DNA from: Lineolata rhizophorae
Lineage: Eukaryota; Ascomycota; Dothideomycetes; Lineolatales; Lineolataceae
Direction: 5' to 3'
Length of the DNA: 64,000 nucleotides
Assembly: GCA_010093515.1 (NCBI GenBank)
Contig: MU001694.1
Span: 192,964-256,963 of the forward strand
In this document: positions 33,803 to 44,199 of the stretch, piece by piece
Layout of the letters: every line of letters starts with the position of its first letter
Position numbering within the stretch: position 1 is the first letter of the stretch
Made by a program: the position numbers and the translations under genes
The notes under the pieces: model-generated
Told to the model about the DNA's origin: nothing
The model's database searches: none
Seen by the model: only the letters and a program-made list of their open reading frames with translations

Positions 33803-35287
33803 TCACGCCACGCCCGCCCTCTCAGCTTCCTTCTTCCTCAGCGCCGTACTACTCAACTTATTCCTCCACTCGCCCTCGGCTCCTTCCTCATCGTCGCCGT
33901 CTTCGCCCTCCCCAGCATCCAACACATCCACCTCCAAAACCTCCAGCTCATCCCAGCCACGCTCCGCCCTCTTCTCGTTCACAGCCTGGCCGCCCTTCCT
34001 GGTCTCCGCGCTCAGCACCAGCGCCGAGATGAACGGATCCACGGTGGTGGGGCCGAACGCGTCCAGGATCTCGACGCAGCGCACCTTGAGGTTCAGCGGG
34101 AAGGAGAGCAGGACCTGGCGGGCGCAGTTGGGCTCGGGCGAGGAGGGCGACTCCTTGGAGCGGACGACCTTGGCCTTGGGGTCCGCGCCGGCGGGGCTGA
34201 AGTCGAGGATGGCGCGCAGGAAGGCGGAGACGGCGCGCTGGCGCGCCGACCAGGGCGAGAGGAAGAGCGAGTAGGCCTTGTTCCGGAGGAGGGAGTCGCC
34301 CGTGATGCCGACGGTGAGGAGGCGCTTGCGGTCCAGGGGCATGGGCGCTTCGTCCTCGCCCTCGTCGTCTTCGTCTTCGTCCTCGTCCTCGTCCTCGTCT
34401 GCCTCGTCCTCGGAGGAGGCGGAGGCGGCGGCGGCGAAACTCTCCATCTCGCCCGGCTCGACCATGAACGCGAACATGGTGAGCAACAACTTGTGTCCGA
34501 CGTGCAGATGATCGAACGTGCCCCCCACCGCAACCGAGTAATGCCTCCTAGCCTCATCTCCCTCGTCCGCGACCCTCAGGCCCTCCATCACCTCCTCAAA
34601 GCCCTTCCCCTTCCCCTTCCCCTCCCCCTCCCCCTCCCCCTTCACAACCGTGCCCCCCGGCACCCTCCTCACAGCCGCCCCACCCCCCTCGAACCCCTCC
34701 AAAAACGCCCTCAGCACCGCCTCCCCTTCCTCGCCCTCCACGCCCACGATGCTCCCCCACCGCCGCCCGCCGCCCGCCGCCCGCCCCAGCGCCCCGACCC
34801 GCACGACCGGCCCCTGCCACAGGCCCGAGTCCGGCTCGGCGGCGGCCAGCAGCGCGGCCCCGCCGTCGCCGGCGCCCGGCGGCGCCGCGAGCAGGACCCG
34901 CGCGTCGGGCTGCGTCGCGGCGGCGGCGCTGCCACCACCACCATCGCCGCCGCTGCCGCCGAGCTCGGCGTCGAGGCGCGCCGAGAGGCGCGCGAGGAGG
35001 GCGTACAGCGGCGAGAGGACCGACTGGGTGGGCGCGAAGAGGGCGGCGCGAAGGGGCGGCGGGCGGCTGGCGGCGAGGAGCGGGGCCAGGTGCGGGAGGG
35101 GGAGGACGATGTCGAGGGTGGGCGGGGCGGCGGAGGCGGTGCTGGGGGCGCCGCTGGTGGTGAGGGTGCGGAGGACGGAGGCGAGAGGGGGGCCGTAGGC
35201 GGCTTTGAGGGTGGCGAGGGTGGCGGGGGTGGGGGGCGGGGGGAGGAGGAGGAGGGTGGAGGTGGGGGTGGGGGGGGCGGGAGGCAT
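33803..35287 (-). CDS. cab4: Phosphopantetheine adenylyltransferase (CoA synthesis, Cab4 type)
   Basis: A single exon of 494 residues. The C-terminal half is the nucleotidyltransferase: VAVGGTFDHLHVGHKLLLTM at about 247-266 holds the HxGH ATP site, LLTVGITGDSLLRNKAYS follows, and KLSSTALR near the end is the SST-x-x-R motif. It transfers AMP from ATP to 4'-phosphopantetheine to make dephospho-CoA. The N-terminal 240 residues are the Ala/Pro-rich extension seen in fungal and other eukaryotic PPATs. A 30-residue acidic insert, nearly all Glu and Asp, splits the catalytic domain between the HxGH helix and strand LLTVGI (about 287-315). The start at 35287 is the first ATG; a CAACAG-type repeat lies just upstream. 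No dephospho-CoA kinase domain is fused, unlike animal COASY. Divergent from the WD40 gene. Confidence 0.93.
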   Translation of the reverse strand: MPPAPPTPTSTLLLLPPPPTPATLATLKAAYGPPLASVLRTLTTSGAPSTASAAPPTLDIVLPLPHLAPLLAASRPPPLRAALFAPTQSVLSPLYALLARLSARLDAELGGSGGDGGGGSAAAATQPDARVLLAAPPGAGDGGAALLAAAEPDSGLWQGPVVRVGALGRAAGGGRRWGSIVGVEGEEGEAVLRAFLEGFEGGGAAVRRVPGGTVVKGEGEGEGKGKGKGFEEVMEGLRVADEGDEARRHYSVAVGGTFDHLHVGHKLLLTMFAFMVEPGEMESFAAAASASSEDEADEDEDEDEDEDDEGEDEAPMPLDRKRLLTVGITGDSLLRNKAYSLFLSPWSARQRAVSAFLRAILDFSPAGADPKAKVVRSKESPSSPEPNCARQVLLSFPLNLKVRCVEILDAFGPTTVDPFISALVLSAETRKGGQAVNEKRAERGWDELEVLEVDVLDAGEGEDGDDEEGAEGEWRNKLSSTALRKKEAERAGVA

Positions 35288-36071
35288 GGTCGGGTTGGGT
35301 TGTTGCTGTTGCTGTTGTTGCTGTTGCTGTTGTTGCTGTTGCTGTTGTTGCTGTTGCTGTTGCTGTTGTTATCGTAGTGGTCTGGCGTTTCTTTGCCTCG
35401 GCGGTCGTGGTGTGCCTTTGTCTCGAACTTCTCGTGAAATGGCTCGGGAAGAAGGGAATTCGGCGGGAGCAGTTGGAGTGGCGTTTTGAAAATGCAGGCC
35501 CTCCCGGTGCTCAGCTTCGTGCCAAAGATGGCGCCAGTTCGCGGCCTTGTCTGTTGCTCTGCTGCTCTTCTGCCGGCGTCGTCGCCGGTGGTTGCTGGGC
35601 GTGAAGCTGAAACGCTCCGCGGCCGAGCCTGGGCTGGCGCCGCCAATCAGCGCCGCCTGCGGCCGAGTCCGCCGCTGCCCGATCGCCAGCGCCCGACGGC
35701 CGCTCACGCCGCCCGCTCCGCCGCCATCTCCCTCGCGCCACGACCGCGGCCGCCCTCCAGAGCCCGCCTGAGCCGCAATCGCCGCCTCGCGCTGCTTGTG
35801 CTGGGCTCGCACGCTTCCCCGGCGGCCGCTGACCACGGCGGCGCTGAGACACCGGCGCCGGCCGTTGCCCGCATTTGCGCCTCGACCCAGCCCGACGGCC
35901 GCGGTCCTCGGCCATCAGCTATTCACAAACGCCTCATCCATTTCGTTGCGGACGGACAGGCGCACGCAGCCCGCCGCCACCCTGGCGCCCGCCGCGGCCC
36001 TCCCCGTCCAGCCTCCCCCTCCGCACCACCACCACCGCCACCATCGCCCTCTCCACCCCGCCATCCCCACA
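35288..36071. promoter_or_regulatory. Divergent region between cab4 and the WD40 gene
   Basis: 784 bases between head-to-head starts. The cab4 side is occupied by a TTG/CTG hexamer repeat that would lie in the cab4 leader. The rest is GC-rich with a C-rich tract just before 36072. The plus frame is open upstream of 36072 but starts only at a non-ATG codon, so I treat this as untranslated. Confidence 0.4.
35300..35370 (+). repeat. GTTGCT-type hexanucleotide repeat
   Basis: About 70 bases of alternating TTG/CTG triplets (mostly GTTGCT with GTT spacers). It sits about 12-80 bases upstream of the cab4 start and would be read as CAACAG units in the cab4 leader RNA. Confidence 0.9.
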
Positions 36072-39000
36072 ATGCCCACCTTCCACACCCACCACCACTC
36101 GTCGTCGTCCGGCGGCGGCTCCAACCCGCATGGCGCCGCCGCCGGCATGTACCAGGCGGCGCAGGCGCTCGGTTCCATCGGCGCGCCCACGGGCAACCTG
36201 CGCGTCGCCACGGGCGGCCAGACGACCGCGGGCACCGACACTCTGATGCCGGAGAGCGGGAACGCACCTGCGACGGGCAATGGTGGCGGCGGCGGAGGCG
36301 GGCCCCTTCCGCGGAGATCCCACACTCTCGGTCGCACGCCTGAAGAACTGCACATATCGACTGGCGGCGGAGGTGGAGCCGGAGCGAGAGCGATGGCGCT
36401 CGCCCAGCAGCAGCAGCAGCAACAACAACAACATCTACAGCAACAGCAACAACAGCAGCAGCAACATCAACAACAGCAAGGCATGTATTCCCCGCCGGAC
36501 GCGTATTCCGCGGGGGGAAGCAGCCACAGTAGCGCGCACCCGGCCAACATGAACGCCGGAAGCCACCCCCAGCATAGTGCGGGAGGCCCCTTCTCGCCAC
36601 ACATGCAGACCCCTGCCTCGGCGACGGGTGGTGGAGGCCTGCCTGGTAGCCTGCAGCCGGCAGGCGGAGCGGCCGGACCGGGCGCGGGAGGAACGGGCAG
36701 ACCATCGCTCCAGAGTGCGTACACGGCGCCGACCGCCGTGCCCACGGCCCCGCACATCGCAACAAACGCTCAGCAGTACAGCGTCCTACCGAGCCGGGGC
36801 AATACCATGAACATGGGGAACAGCGCCGGCGGAGGCGGAGGCGGTGGTGGAGGTGGCTCGAGCCAGGCGCCGCAGCATCAGCAACCGGGAGGCGGTGGCG
36901 GCGGTGGGAGCGGGCACAGCTACTCGAGATCGAGTCCCTCGCATCTGGGCCCGCAGGATGGCGCCCACCACCAGCAGAAATATATCGCCTTCTCGCAGAC
37001 GCCGGACCACCACGCCGCCGCCGCCGCCGCCGCCGCCGCCTCGGCGAACAAGTATGGCGGGCACCACACGCCCAACTCGGCGCTCTCTCCTCTCCAATCT
37101 GCCGCCAGCGGCGCTCCGCAGCAACACGGCCCCGCCGCCGGCCCGCCCGGCCAGCACTCGTACTACAGCCCCGCGACGCCGCACGGGGCCGCGACCAAAT
37201 CGCCGCTCGGGTTGGCCGACATCCGCCCGCGGGCCAACTCGGGCATGGAGGCGGATCCGCTGTCCGCGATGCCGCTCTTCGACGACATGAACAGGCAGCC
37301 CACCAACTCGAATTACCTGGCGCCCTGGGCCGTGTACGCGTACGATTGGTGCAAGTGGCCGGTGCAAGGGGGGAGTGCGGGCGGAGGGACGGGCGCGAGC
37401 GGAGGGGCCGGCGGAAGCGCGGGGAAGATGGCGGTCGGGAGTTATTTGGAGGATCCGCATAACTTTGTGAGCTGTCTCTTGTTTTCGTTGTCTTGTCTTT
37501 GGGACGGAGGAGGAGGAGGATTCGTTGAAACTACGGAAAACCTCTGCAGTCTGCCTATCCTCATTCCATCTCATCTTCCCGTTCCAGCCTCAGATACTGC
37601 ATCGGTGCGCAACCGAGTTCAACCCGTCCTAACCTTAACGCCACCAGATACAAATCATCGACAGCCAGATTGTACCCCAGGAAGTCACCACGCCCGGCGC
37701 CCCCGCCTACGGCCTCGAATACACCCGCGTGGCCGAAGCCACCTGCTCCTACCCAGTAACCCGCATACTATGGGAGCCCCCTTCGACGGCGAAGACGTCG
37801 ACCGACCTGCTGGCCACGTCCGGCGACCACCTGCGCCTCTGGAGCCTACCGTCGCAGCCCGCCTCGGCCGTTAGCAGCAGCATCACGAGCCGGTCATCGA
37901 GTGCGGAGCGGGGCGTGGCCAACGCCGGCGGCGGCGGCGGCGGCGGCGGCGGATCCGGCGGGGTGCAGAAGCTGACGCCGCTGGCGCTGCTGAGCAACAG
38001 CAAGACGCCCGAGCACACGGCGCCGCTGACGAGCCTGGACTGGAACACGCTGTCGCCCAAGCTCATCATCACGAGCAGCATCGACACGACGTGCACCATC
38101 TGGGACATTCCGACGCTGACGGCCAAGACGCAGCTCATCGCGCACGACCGCGAGGTGTTCGACGTGCGCTTCTGCGCCGGCAGCATCGACGTCTTCGTCA
38201 GCTGCGGCGCCGACGGCAGCGTGCGCATGTTCGACCTGCGGAGCCTGGAGCATAGCACGATTATCTACGAGCCGACGGAGAAGACGCCAGAGAGGGGCAA
38301 AGGTGAGTGCGCTGATCTCGCATTATTTTCTAGAAGGGGGAGGTGGGGAGGGGGGGGAAGGAATGGAGTTGAGGGCGAAGAGGAAAGGGGCAGGTGGGAT
38401 TGAGTGCCCAGGAAGGCGGTGTGCGGGTGGAGCGGCAGAATTGTGGTCGGCGGTGGGGCACGTGCCGGGGGCGGTGAGAACCGCCCGTCGTTCCTGGTGA
38501 TAGACGGGCTAACGCGGGCCCCGTGCTCAGAATCGCCCGGTGGGCTTTCGCCGACCAAGGCGCACCAGACGATAAATTACGCGCCGCCGCTGCTGAGGCT
38601 TGCTGGTGAGTCGATCTGTTTTGCCGTTTTGTCCTTCGTTCTGGTAATTTTGCTCGCGTCGGCGCCATCACCGCCGCCTCTCTTGCGCCACGACACATTT
38701 CACCGGTCATCATCAATTGCTGCACCATCCCGACCAGTTACGATTCAAGCCAACCTCCAATTCGAGTTCCCGTTCGCTTACAGTATCGACAGCCTCCCCG
38801 CACGACTCGCACCTCCTCGCCACCTTCGCCCAAGACAGCAACGTGATCCGCATCCTCGACGTGCGGCAGCCGGGCCAGGCGCTGCTCGAGCTGCGCGGCC
38901 ACTCGGCCCCGCTCAACTCGATCGAATGGTCGCCGTCGCGCCGCGGCATGCTCGCCTCGGGCGCCGACGACTCGCTCGTCCTCGTCTGGGACCTCATCAA

Positions 39001-39379
39001 CAGCGCGCACGGCGCGGCGCTCAATGGCCACGACGGCGCGCCCTCGACGGGCGGCATCCCGAGCGTCGCCGGCGGCGGCGGCGGTGTCGGAGCGCCGGTG
39101 ATTGGCGGCGGCGCCAGCATCGGCGGCGCCCAGGGTCACCATGGCCAGGCCGGCGGCGCCGGTGCCGGCCAGGCCGGAGGCGCCCAGGGCCAGGGCCAGG
39201 GCCAGGGCCAGGGTCAGGGCCAGGGTGGCCACGTGCAGGCCAAGGGGCCCGTCGCGAGCTGGCGGTGCGAGTACGAGGTTGGCAATCTGAGCTGGGCGCC
39301 GCAGAGCGCGCTGACGGGGCAGGGCGGCGAGTGGCTGGGCGTCACGGGCGGGAGAGGCGTGTGGGGCGTCAAGGTGTAG
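36072..39379 (+). CDS. WD40 scaffold protein of the DCAF7/WDR68 (AN11) family with a long Gly/Gln-rich N-terminus
   Basis: Exons 36072-37466, 37648-38302, 38531-38605 and 38793-39379 give 903 residues. Residues 1-430 are low complexity: His/Ser, poly-Gln (about 113-137), poly-Gly and poly-Ala runs. The WD40 part starts at [16 protein letters not shown] (about 415) and continues with [103 protein letters not shown] and [17 protein letters not shown]. These blades match DCAF7/HAN11, a partner of DYRK kinases and a possible CUL4 adaptor; yeast YPL247C is the counterpart. The last acceptor is ambiguous: 38784 adds three residues in frame. A GQ-repeat insert (about 840-855) lies before the last blade. 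Confidence 0.9.
39186..39228 (+). repeat. CAGGGC hexamer repeat coding Gly-Gln
   Basis: Six to seven CAGGGC units within the WD40 gene encode alternating Gln and Gly. Confidence 0.85.
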
Positions 39380-40440
39380 TGCGGGCTCCGGGGCCGAACC
39401 TTCTCGTCTCCGGGGGGTTCCGGGGCTTTGGGTCGCGGGAAGGTATACGCGGGGGCTCGCATGTGATATAGATATTTTACGCGGGATGCAGGGGGGTTGT
39501 TGTTGTTCGGGATGACGTGATGGGCGCGAGGGTATGGCGCGTGTCTTTTCTTGCTTCTTTTTAAGGTTTTGCCCAAAGAGCTTTGACATTGGTTGGTATA
39601 GTTCGTAGTTGTTCAGACGGAGTTGGGAGGGGGGGGGGGGGGGGGGGGGGAGGTTCTTATGAGGGAGGGTGGGGTGCTTGTATGAGCGTAGATGAAGAAC
39701 TAGGTAGGCTGGTCTGCTCGAGCCGGGAATTCATGTTTTCATCTCTTAACGATCATCTTTCCTTTTTTTTTTATTCTTTTTTTTCCCTTGCCCTCTTCTT
39801 CCCTCTCGTACTTGTTTTCCCCATGCTCTAATCCGATTCTGATACTTGTTGATGCTACGATCGATTAGGAGTCATCAGGAAAAGCGAGCGTGGCGTTGGC
39901 ACGAATGGGGCTTCTCGTTGGTCTACTCATGGACTGGGGGACAAGAAATTCTTCATTTGTGTAGTCTCTTTCTATATTCAATACTTATTCATGAAGTCTT
40001 AAGCCTCTGTGCCGCTGCTCTTGACTGGTGCTACTGTGCAAGTATGTTCCGTGTGGAGCACACCCCCGATCCGTTATACTACGATGCCTTGCTGCGTACA
40101 CCCGTTTTTCCTTTCTTCCTTTTCGTAAGCGTCTTCGTCAGTACCTTCGTCTTCCCCTAAGTCTACATTCTATCGTTATCAGTCCTGTCCAATCCAAGGC
40201 CGATCTAGTGCCTTCGCGTTGGATACGTCACGCTGCTTTCGGCATGAGCCATTATCGTTCCGCCAATTACAGGTGCGATACCTTGAGCTCTCCCTAGGCT
40301 TCTGGCCATTTTAATCCCCTTTCCCCATTGATGTTCCCTGGGTCTAGATGCTAGATTTCGCGGTTCGGCCTCCGAAGCCCTTCGAAGTCCTTCGAATTAC
40401 GCAGACCGTCCGAAGGGGGGGGCGCCGGCTTCATTGCGAG
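39380..40440. other. 3' flank of the WD40 gene
   Basis: About 1 kb without a supported gene. It contains the 22-base G-run listed separately and a T-rich tract at about 39758-39785. Short frames encode hydrophobic artefacts of T/C-rich DNA. Confidence 0.5.
39629..39650 (+). repeat. Uninterrupted run of 22 G
   Basis: Directly visible as 22 consecutive G about 250 bases after the WD40 stop codon, preceded by TTGGGA. Confidence 0.95.
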
Positions 40441-41566
40441 CTAGCAGCCAGAGAACCGCCGGACCACATCCAGTATTCCATCGCCGCACAGTCACTCAAG
40501 CGGCAGTCTAGGCGTATAAATAAGCCCGCTGCCCCGCCGAATTTCCTACCCTTTTCTCTTTCCCTCCACGCCCCAGCTCTCGGAAGGCACGCAACTCTCG
40601 CTACTGCGGCTTGCAATCTTCCTTCGAGCGCTACAACTCCTTCGTCCCGTCTCGACATCTCGCTTAAGAGCACACCACTCTCCCGTCTACTTCCGAGCCT
40701 CTTTCGAAAGCCCCATTGGCTTGGTATCCGCTCGAGACCTCGCTCGAGAGCACAACAGTTCTCGCCCCCACGTCCAATCTTCTCCGGAGCGCTCCAACCA
40801 CTTCGTCTCGCCCCGAGCTACCGCGCAAGGGCACTCTGAGCGCCCCGACGCCAGCAGAGTAAGTTTCAGTTCTCGTTCGCTTCCTACGCCGACATCGTGG
40901 CGCGGCGGCGGCGAAGTTTGGCAATCTGCCGCCGTGCCGTCGAGGCTCGCCTACGAGCCGTCGTGCGACCAGGGCGCATGCAGCCTTCCAGAGCACGTTT
41001 TGCAGCGCAGTATGACACCCAGGAGGTCGGATCGCACCTGCCTTTTCAGATTGCTGCATCTGATGAAAACTTCCGGTGCCTTTGCCGCTGACGCCGCTGT
41101 TATAGGACCCTTTTCAATACCTCGCAGCTTGCGTCTACTTCTTGTGATCTTCTCACAACCTCGGATTTCGACGCACGTCTTGTAAGTATATCGTTGTTTT
41201 GTCACGCTTTCAGGTATCAATGATCACCAGTTTGGGAGATGCCCACAACTAGACCACATCTACTCTTTTGATGGCCGTATTTGATGATTTCCTCCAAGCT
41301 ACAAGTTCTCGCCATTCTAACAAGCTACGCCATAGGACATCTTCAAAACCTTGTGACGTGCGTCTTTTCAAGTACCTCCTACAATCTTTTTCGAGACTCG
41401 GGCTTTACTGTAAGTACATGATATACCCCGGTATTGTCTGACATCAAGACCGTCCCGATGATAAGCCGCGTGCAGACATTTCGCATGCTAACGCATGGAC
41501 TTTCAGCCCCTGAAAACCTTTTTACAATAAAAACCCCTTTACGCGACTCTCTGTACCACGTCTACA
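40441..41566 (+). promoter_or_regulatory. Promoter and predicted multi-intron 5' leader of the gene at 41567
   Basis: Three perfect GTAAGT donors lie in this stretch (40859, 41182, 41410). Each is followed by a branch-like CTGAC or CTAAC and a matching acceptor: 40859-41105 (CTGAC, TTATAG), 41182-41335 (CTAAC, CCATAG) and 41410-41506 (CTAAC, TTTCAG). The two small leader exons between them, 41106-41181 (76 nt) and 41336-41409 (74 nt), both start GACnnnTTCAA and look like diverged copies. Stops in the frame of the 41567 ATG show they are untranslated for that protein. This structure is inferred from signals only. Confidence 0.5.
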
Positions 41567-43354
41567 ATGAAGTCATCATCCTCCTTGCCGTGGTCGGTCC
41601 TCCGCCCCGGGTATCGCGACCGGTTCCAAGCGTCCACCAAGACGCCCAACAGCCCCCACTGGTTCCCCAGCGTATCCCCTAAACTCCCACCCTCCCCCGC
41701 ATCTCCTACCACTCCGCCCAAAGAAAAGTTCTCCCCGGTGATCCCCGTCACACCGGAAAACCCCTTCGCCGACGATGACAACGACAACGCCGCGGGCGAC
41801 GCCAACGACTTCTCGCCGGGCGCGATCCGCTCGTCCGAGGACATCCCGCCCTTCCTGTACCGCTTCTACGACGCGCACAGCGCGGGCCTCAACGACGGCG
41901 CGCGCCGCGGCTTCGTCGCCATGCGGTACGCGGCGGATCCGGGGGCCGTCGCGGCGGCGCCGACCTTCTTCGCGCGCGAGAGCGGCCTCGCGGGCCGCGG
42001 CGACGGCGGGGAAGTGATGCGGCGGCTGAAGGAGATGGGCCTCGTCGACGGCCGCACCGTCAAGTACAAGGCGTCGGCCGAGGTGCTGGTGCTGGGGCGC
42101 ATCCCGCCCGAGGCCGTGTGCGCCGACGTGGCGTTCGGGAAGCTCGAGGGGCTGCTGGCGCCGCTGGGGGACCTGGGCGGCGCCGACGCCGCCGCGTCGG
42201 GCCGCCGCGTCTCGCTGCGCGGCGTGCGAGCGTTCCTGAGGAAGGGGCGGAGGAGCATGAACGTGGAGATGGCGCGCGGGCTCGGCCGCGCCGTGCAGAA
42301 GATGCGGCTCCCGGGCCGGCTCGCCGACGTCAGGTTCGTGGTCAAGGAGGCGCTGCAGGGCTGGGCCGTCCACCTGGCCGACGTCGACGAAGGCAAGGAC
42401 GGGATCTGGCTCGCCAGCCTGGCGCGCGAGTTCGCGTCTGCCGTCTTCGCGGGCGAGGCGAGGACGAGCTTGGCGCAGATGATGGAGGCCCGCGACGCGT
42501 TTCTGGCCGGCGTCAGGTGGGCCCAGGCGCTGCTCAAGGACGAGACGGACAGGTTGTGGCCGGCGGCGGTGCCGCGGCGCCGCCGGGCGCCGTGGATGGG
42601 GGAAGAGAGTGGCCCGCCGTTGCCGACGCCGTGTCCGCCATCGTTCTTTGCGCGGTTGCGGCGTCGTAGAGGTGCGGCGGGGCCGGAGGACGGCAATGAT
42701 GCGGAGTAGGACAGCGGGGAGCTAGCGGTGGTCCCGGAGACGCCGCCACAACGACGGGTTGCCTCGCCTGTCCAACCCGCCTTCCCGGCCCATCCTCCTT
42801 GGCCGGAAAGCGCGGCTTTTGCCCGAGCAGCGGACGTGGAGGCAGCGGATCGGCTGCTCTCCTTCTGTTCCGCCGGGTTGCCGCTGCCGCGACCGCTGCC
42901 CTCTCCAAGCACCGCCATCGCAGCAACAAAAATCTGCGCAGCGGAGAAGTTCAAGGCTTCGCTTGGCGCGGCCCCGCCGGGCCACATGCAAGCCGCGGCA
43001 GAGAAGGTGGAGGAGGAGGACCTCATAGAGCCAGCGCTCCGGCAGCTAGAGAGGCTGAAGGCCGCGTCGAGGGAGGCGGCGTGGAAGCCGAGGCAACTGG
43101 AGGCGGTGCCGAAGTTGAGCAGGCCGATGGAGGAGTGGCGGAATCCGCTGTTTAGGGAGAAAAAAGCACGGGGGTTGTTGAACGGGAAGAGAGAGGAGGA
43201 CGTCGGGAGGGCAGCGAAGAGGCCAAGGATGGCTTCTGGGGTCGGCCTGGACAGGGAAAGAGGGGTCGGTGAGGAGGCTCGAGATGGGAAGGAATGCAGG
43301 CTTAACGGGGAAGTCAGGTCGCACAAGAAAAGGAAGGTGCCAGGCCAGGCATAG
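41567..43354 (+). CDS. Unknown protein, probably nuclear; two exons if a 54-nt intron is used
   Basis: From the ATG at 41567 the frame is open for 380 codons to a TAG at 42707-42709. The same frame then stays open for another 214 codons to 43354, with no ATG near its start. A 54-nt intron (42672-42725, donor GTGCGG, acceptor GCTAG) would remove the TAG, keep phase and give 577 residues. Introns of 52 and 57 bp occur elsewhere in this window. Residues about 90-330 form a compact region (IPPFLYRFYDAHSAGLNDGA; VSLRGVRAFLRKGRRSMNVE) with a faint resemblance to the fungal DUF7587 domain. The C-terminal part holds two basic clusters, AAKRPRMAS and SHKKRKVPGQ, that look like nuclear localisation signals. 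Function is unknown. If the intron is not real, the product ends at 42709. Confidence 0.65.
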
Positions 43355-44199
43355 GCTGGGTCCATATTTGGGAAGTGGCATCCTGTGGCCAGCTATGTGA
43401 TTGGACGGGTTGGCTCAAGGTTTGCGGTGAATGCCCGGACGGGAAGGCGGGCTCGTTTGTTTCCTTTTGTCAGGAGTGGCTTGCGAATCTTCACCCTGCG
43501 GTGAATGGACGGAAAGATGGGCTGACCTTGGTCGTTATCCCTGGAGTCGGTCTTGGCCGTTTGTTTTCAGTTCAAGTTATGTACTCCTCTTACATGTATG
43601 GGACCGAGCACGAGGGAACGGGCTATGCCGAACATATCGTTCGGAGATTTTTTGAACTAGCCGGTTGTGCTAAAGGTAAAATAAAAGAAATCAAATGGTC
43701 ATTCAAATCAAAGTCAGTGTAACCGCAGATCAATGCAGGACACACTCTTGAATCTTCATCCAGCACGATAAATACATGAGCGAGAGGTATCCAGACATCA
43801 AACCTCAGTGCGAACGCCAGGCCTTGCCCAAACAAGAATAAAACGAAAAGCAAAGGAGAATGGCCGGCGTGAAACATTACCGCAATCACACATGCACCAT
43901 CAATCGCCAATAAGCAGCAGCAGCAGCAAAAACAGGCGTTTCCCACCAGCAGCATCGGCCCAAGACTATACATCGAGCCGCCGACCGCCGGGACCTTTAG
44001 TCAGAAACTGCCTGCTCTAATCTTGAGGTCCTCGTTGCATTCAAACCCCAAGCAGCTCTCCACCCATCCATCCACACATCCCCGCCATCAAACCCATTCA
44101 TCCGCCACACTCTCCAACCCTCCGTCCGTTCATCCACATGCGCCATCCCTCCCCAGCAGCCAGAAAAAGCAATCGCAAAACAGGCAAAATGCTCGCTTC
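43355..44199. other. Convergent 3' region
   Basis: 845 bases between two converging genes. A 115-codon plus frame (43375-43722) has no motif and starts inside what should be the 3' UTR. A CAG/AGC run (polyserine-like) lies near 43913-43930. No gene is supported. Confidence 0.45.

Noticed and set aside
35796-36071. Upstream in-frame extension of the WD40 gene
   Set aside because: It begins at a non-ATG codon (TTG) and is His/Pro/Arg-rich. The ATG at 36072 is the first proper start.
43375-43722. 115-codon plus frame after the unknown nuclear-like gene
   Set aside because: No motif; starts only about 20 bases after a stop codon, in a probable 3' UTR.
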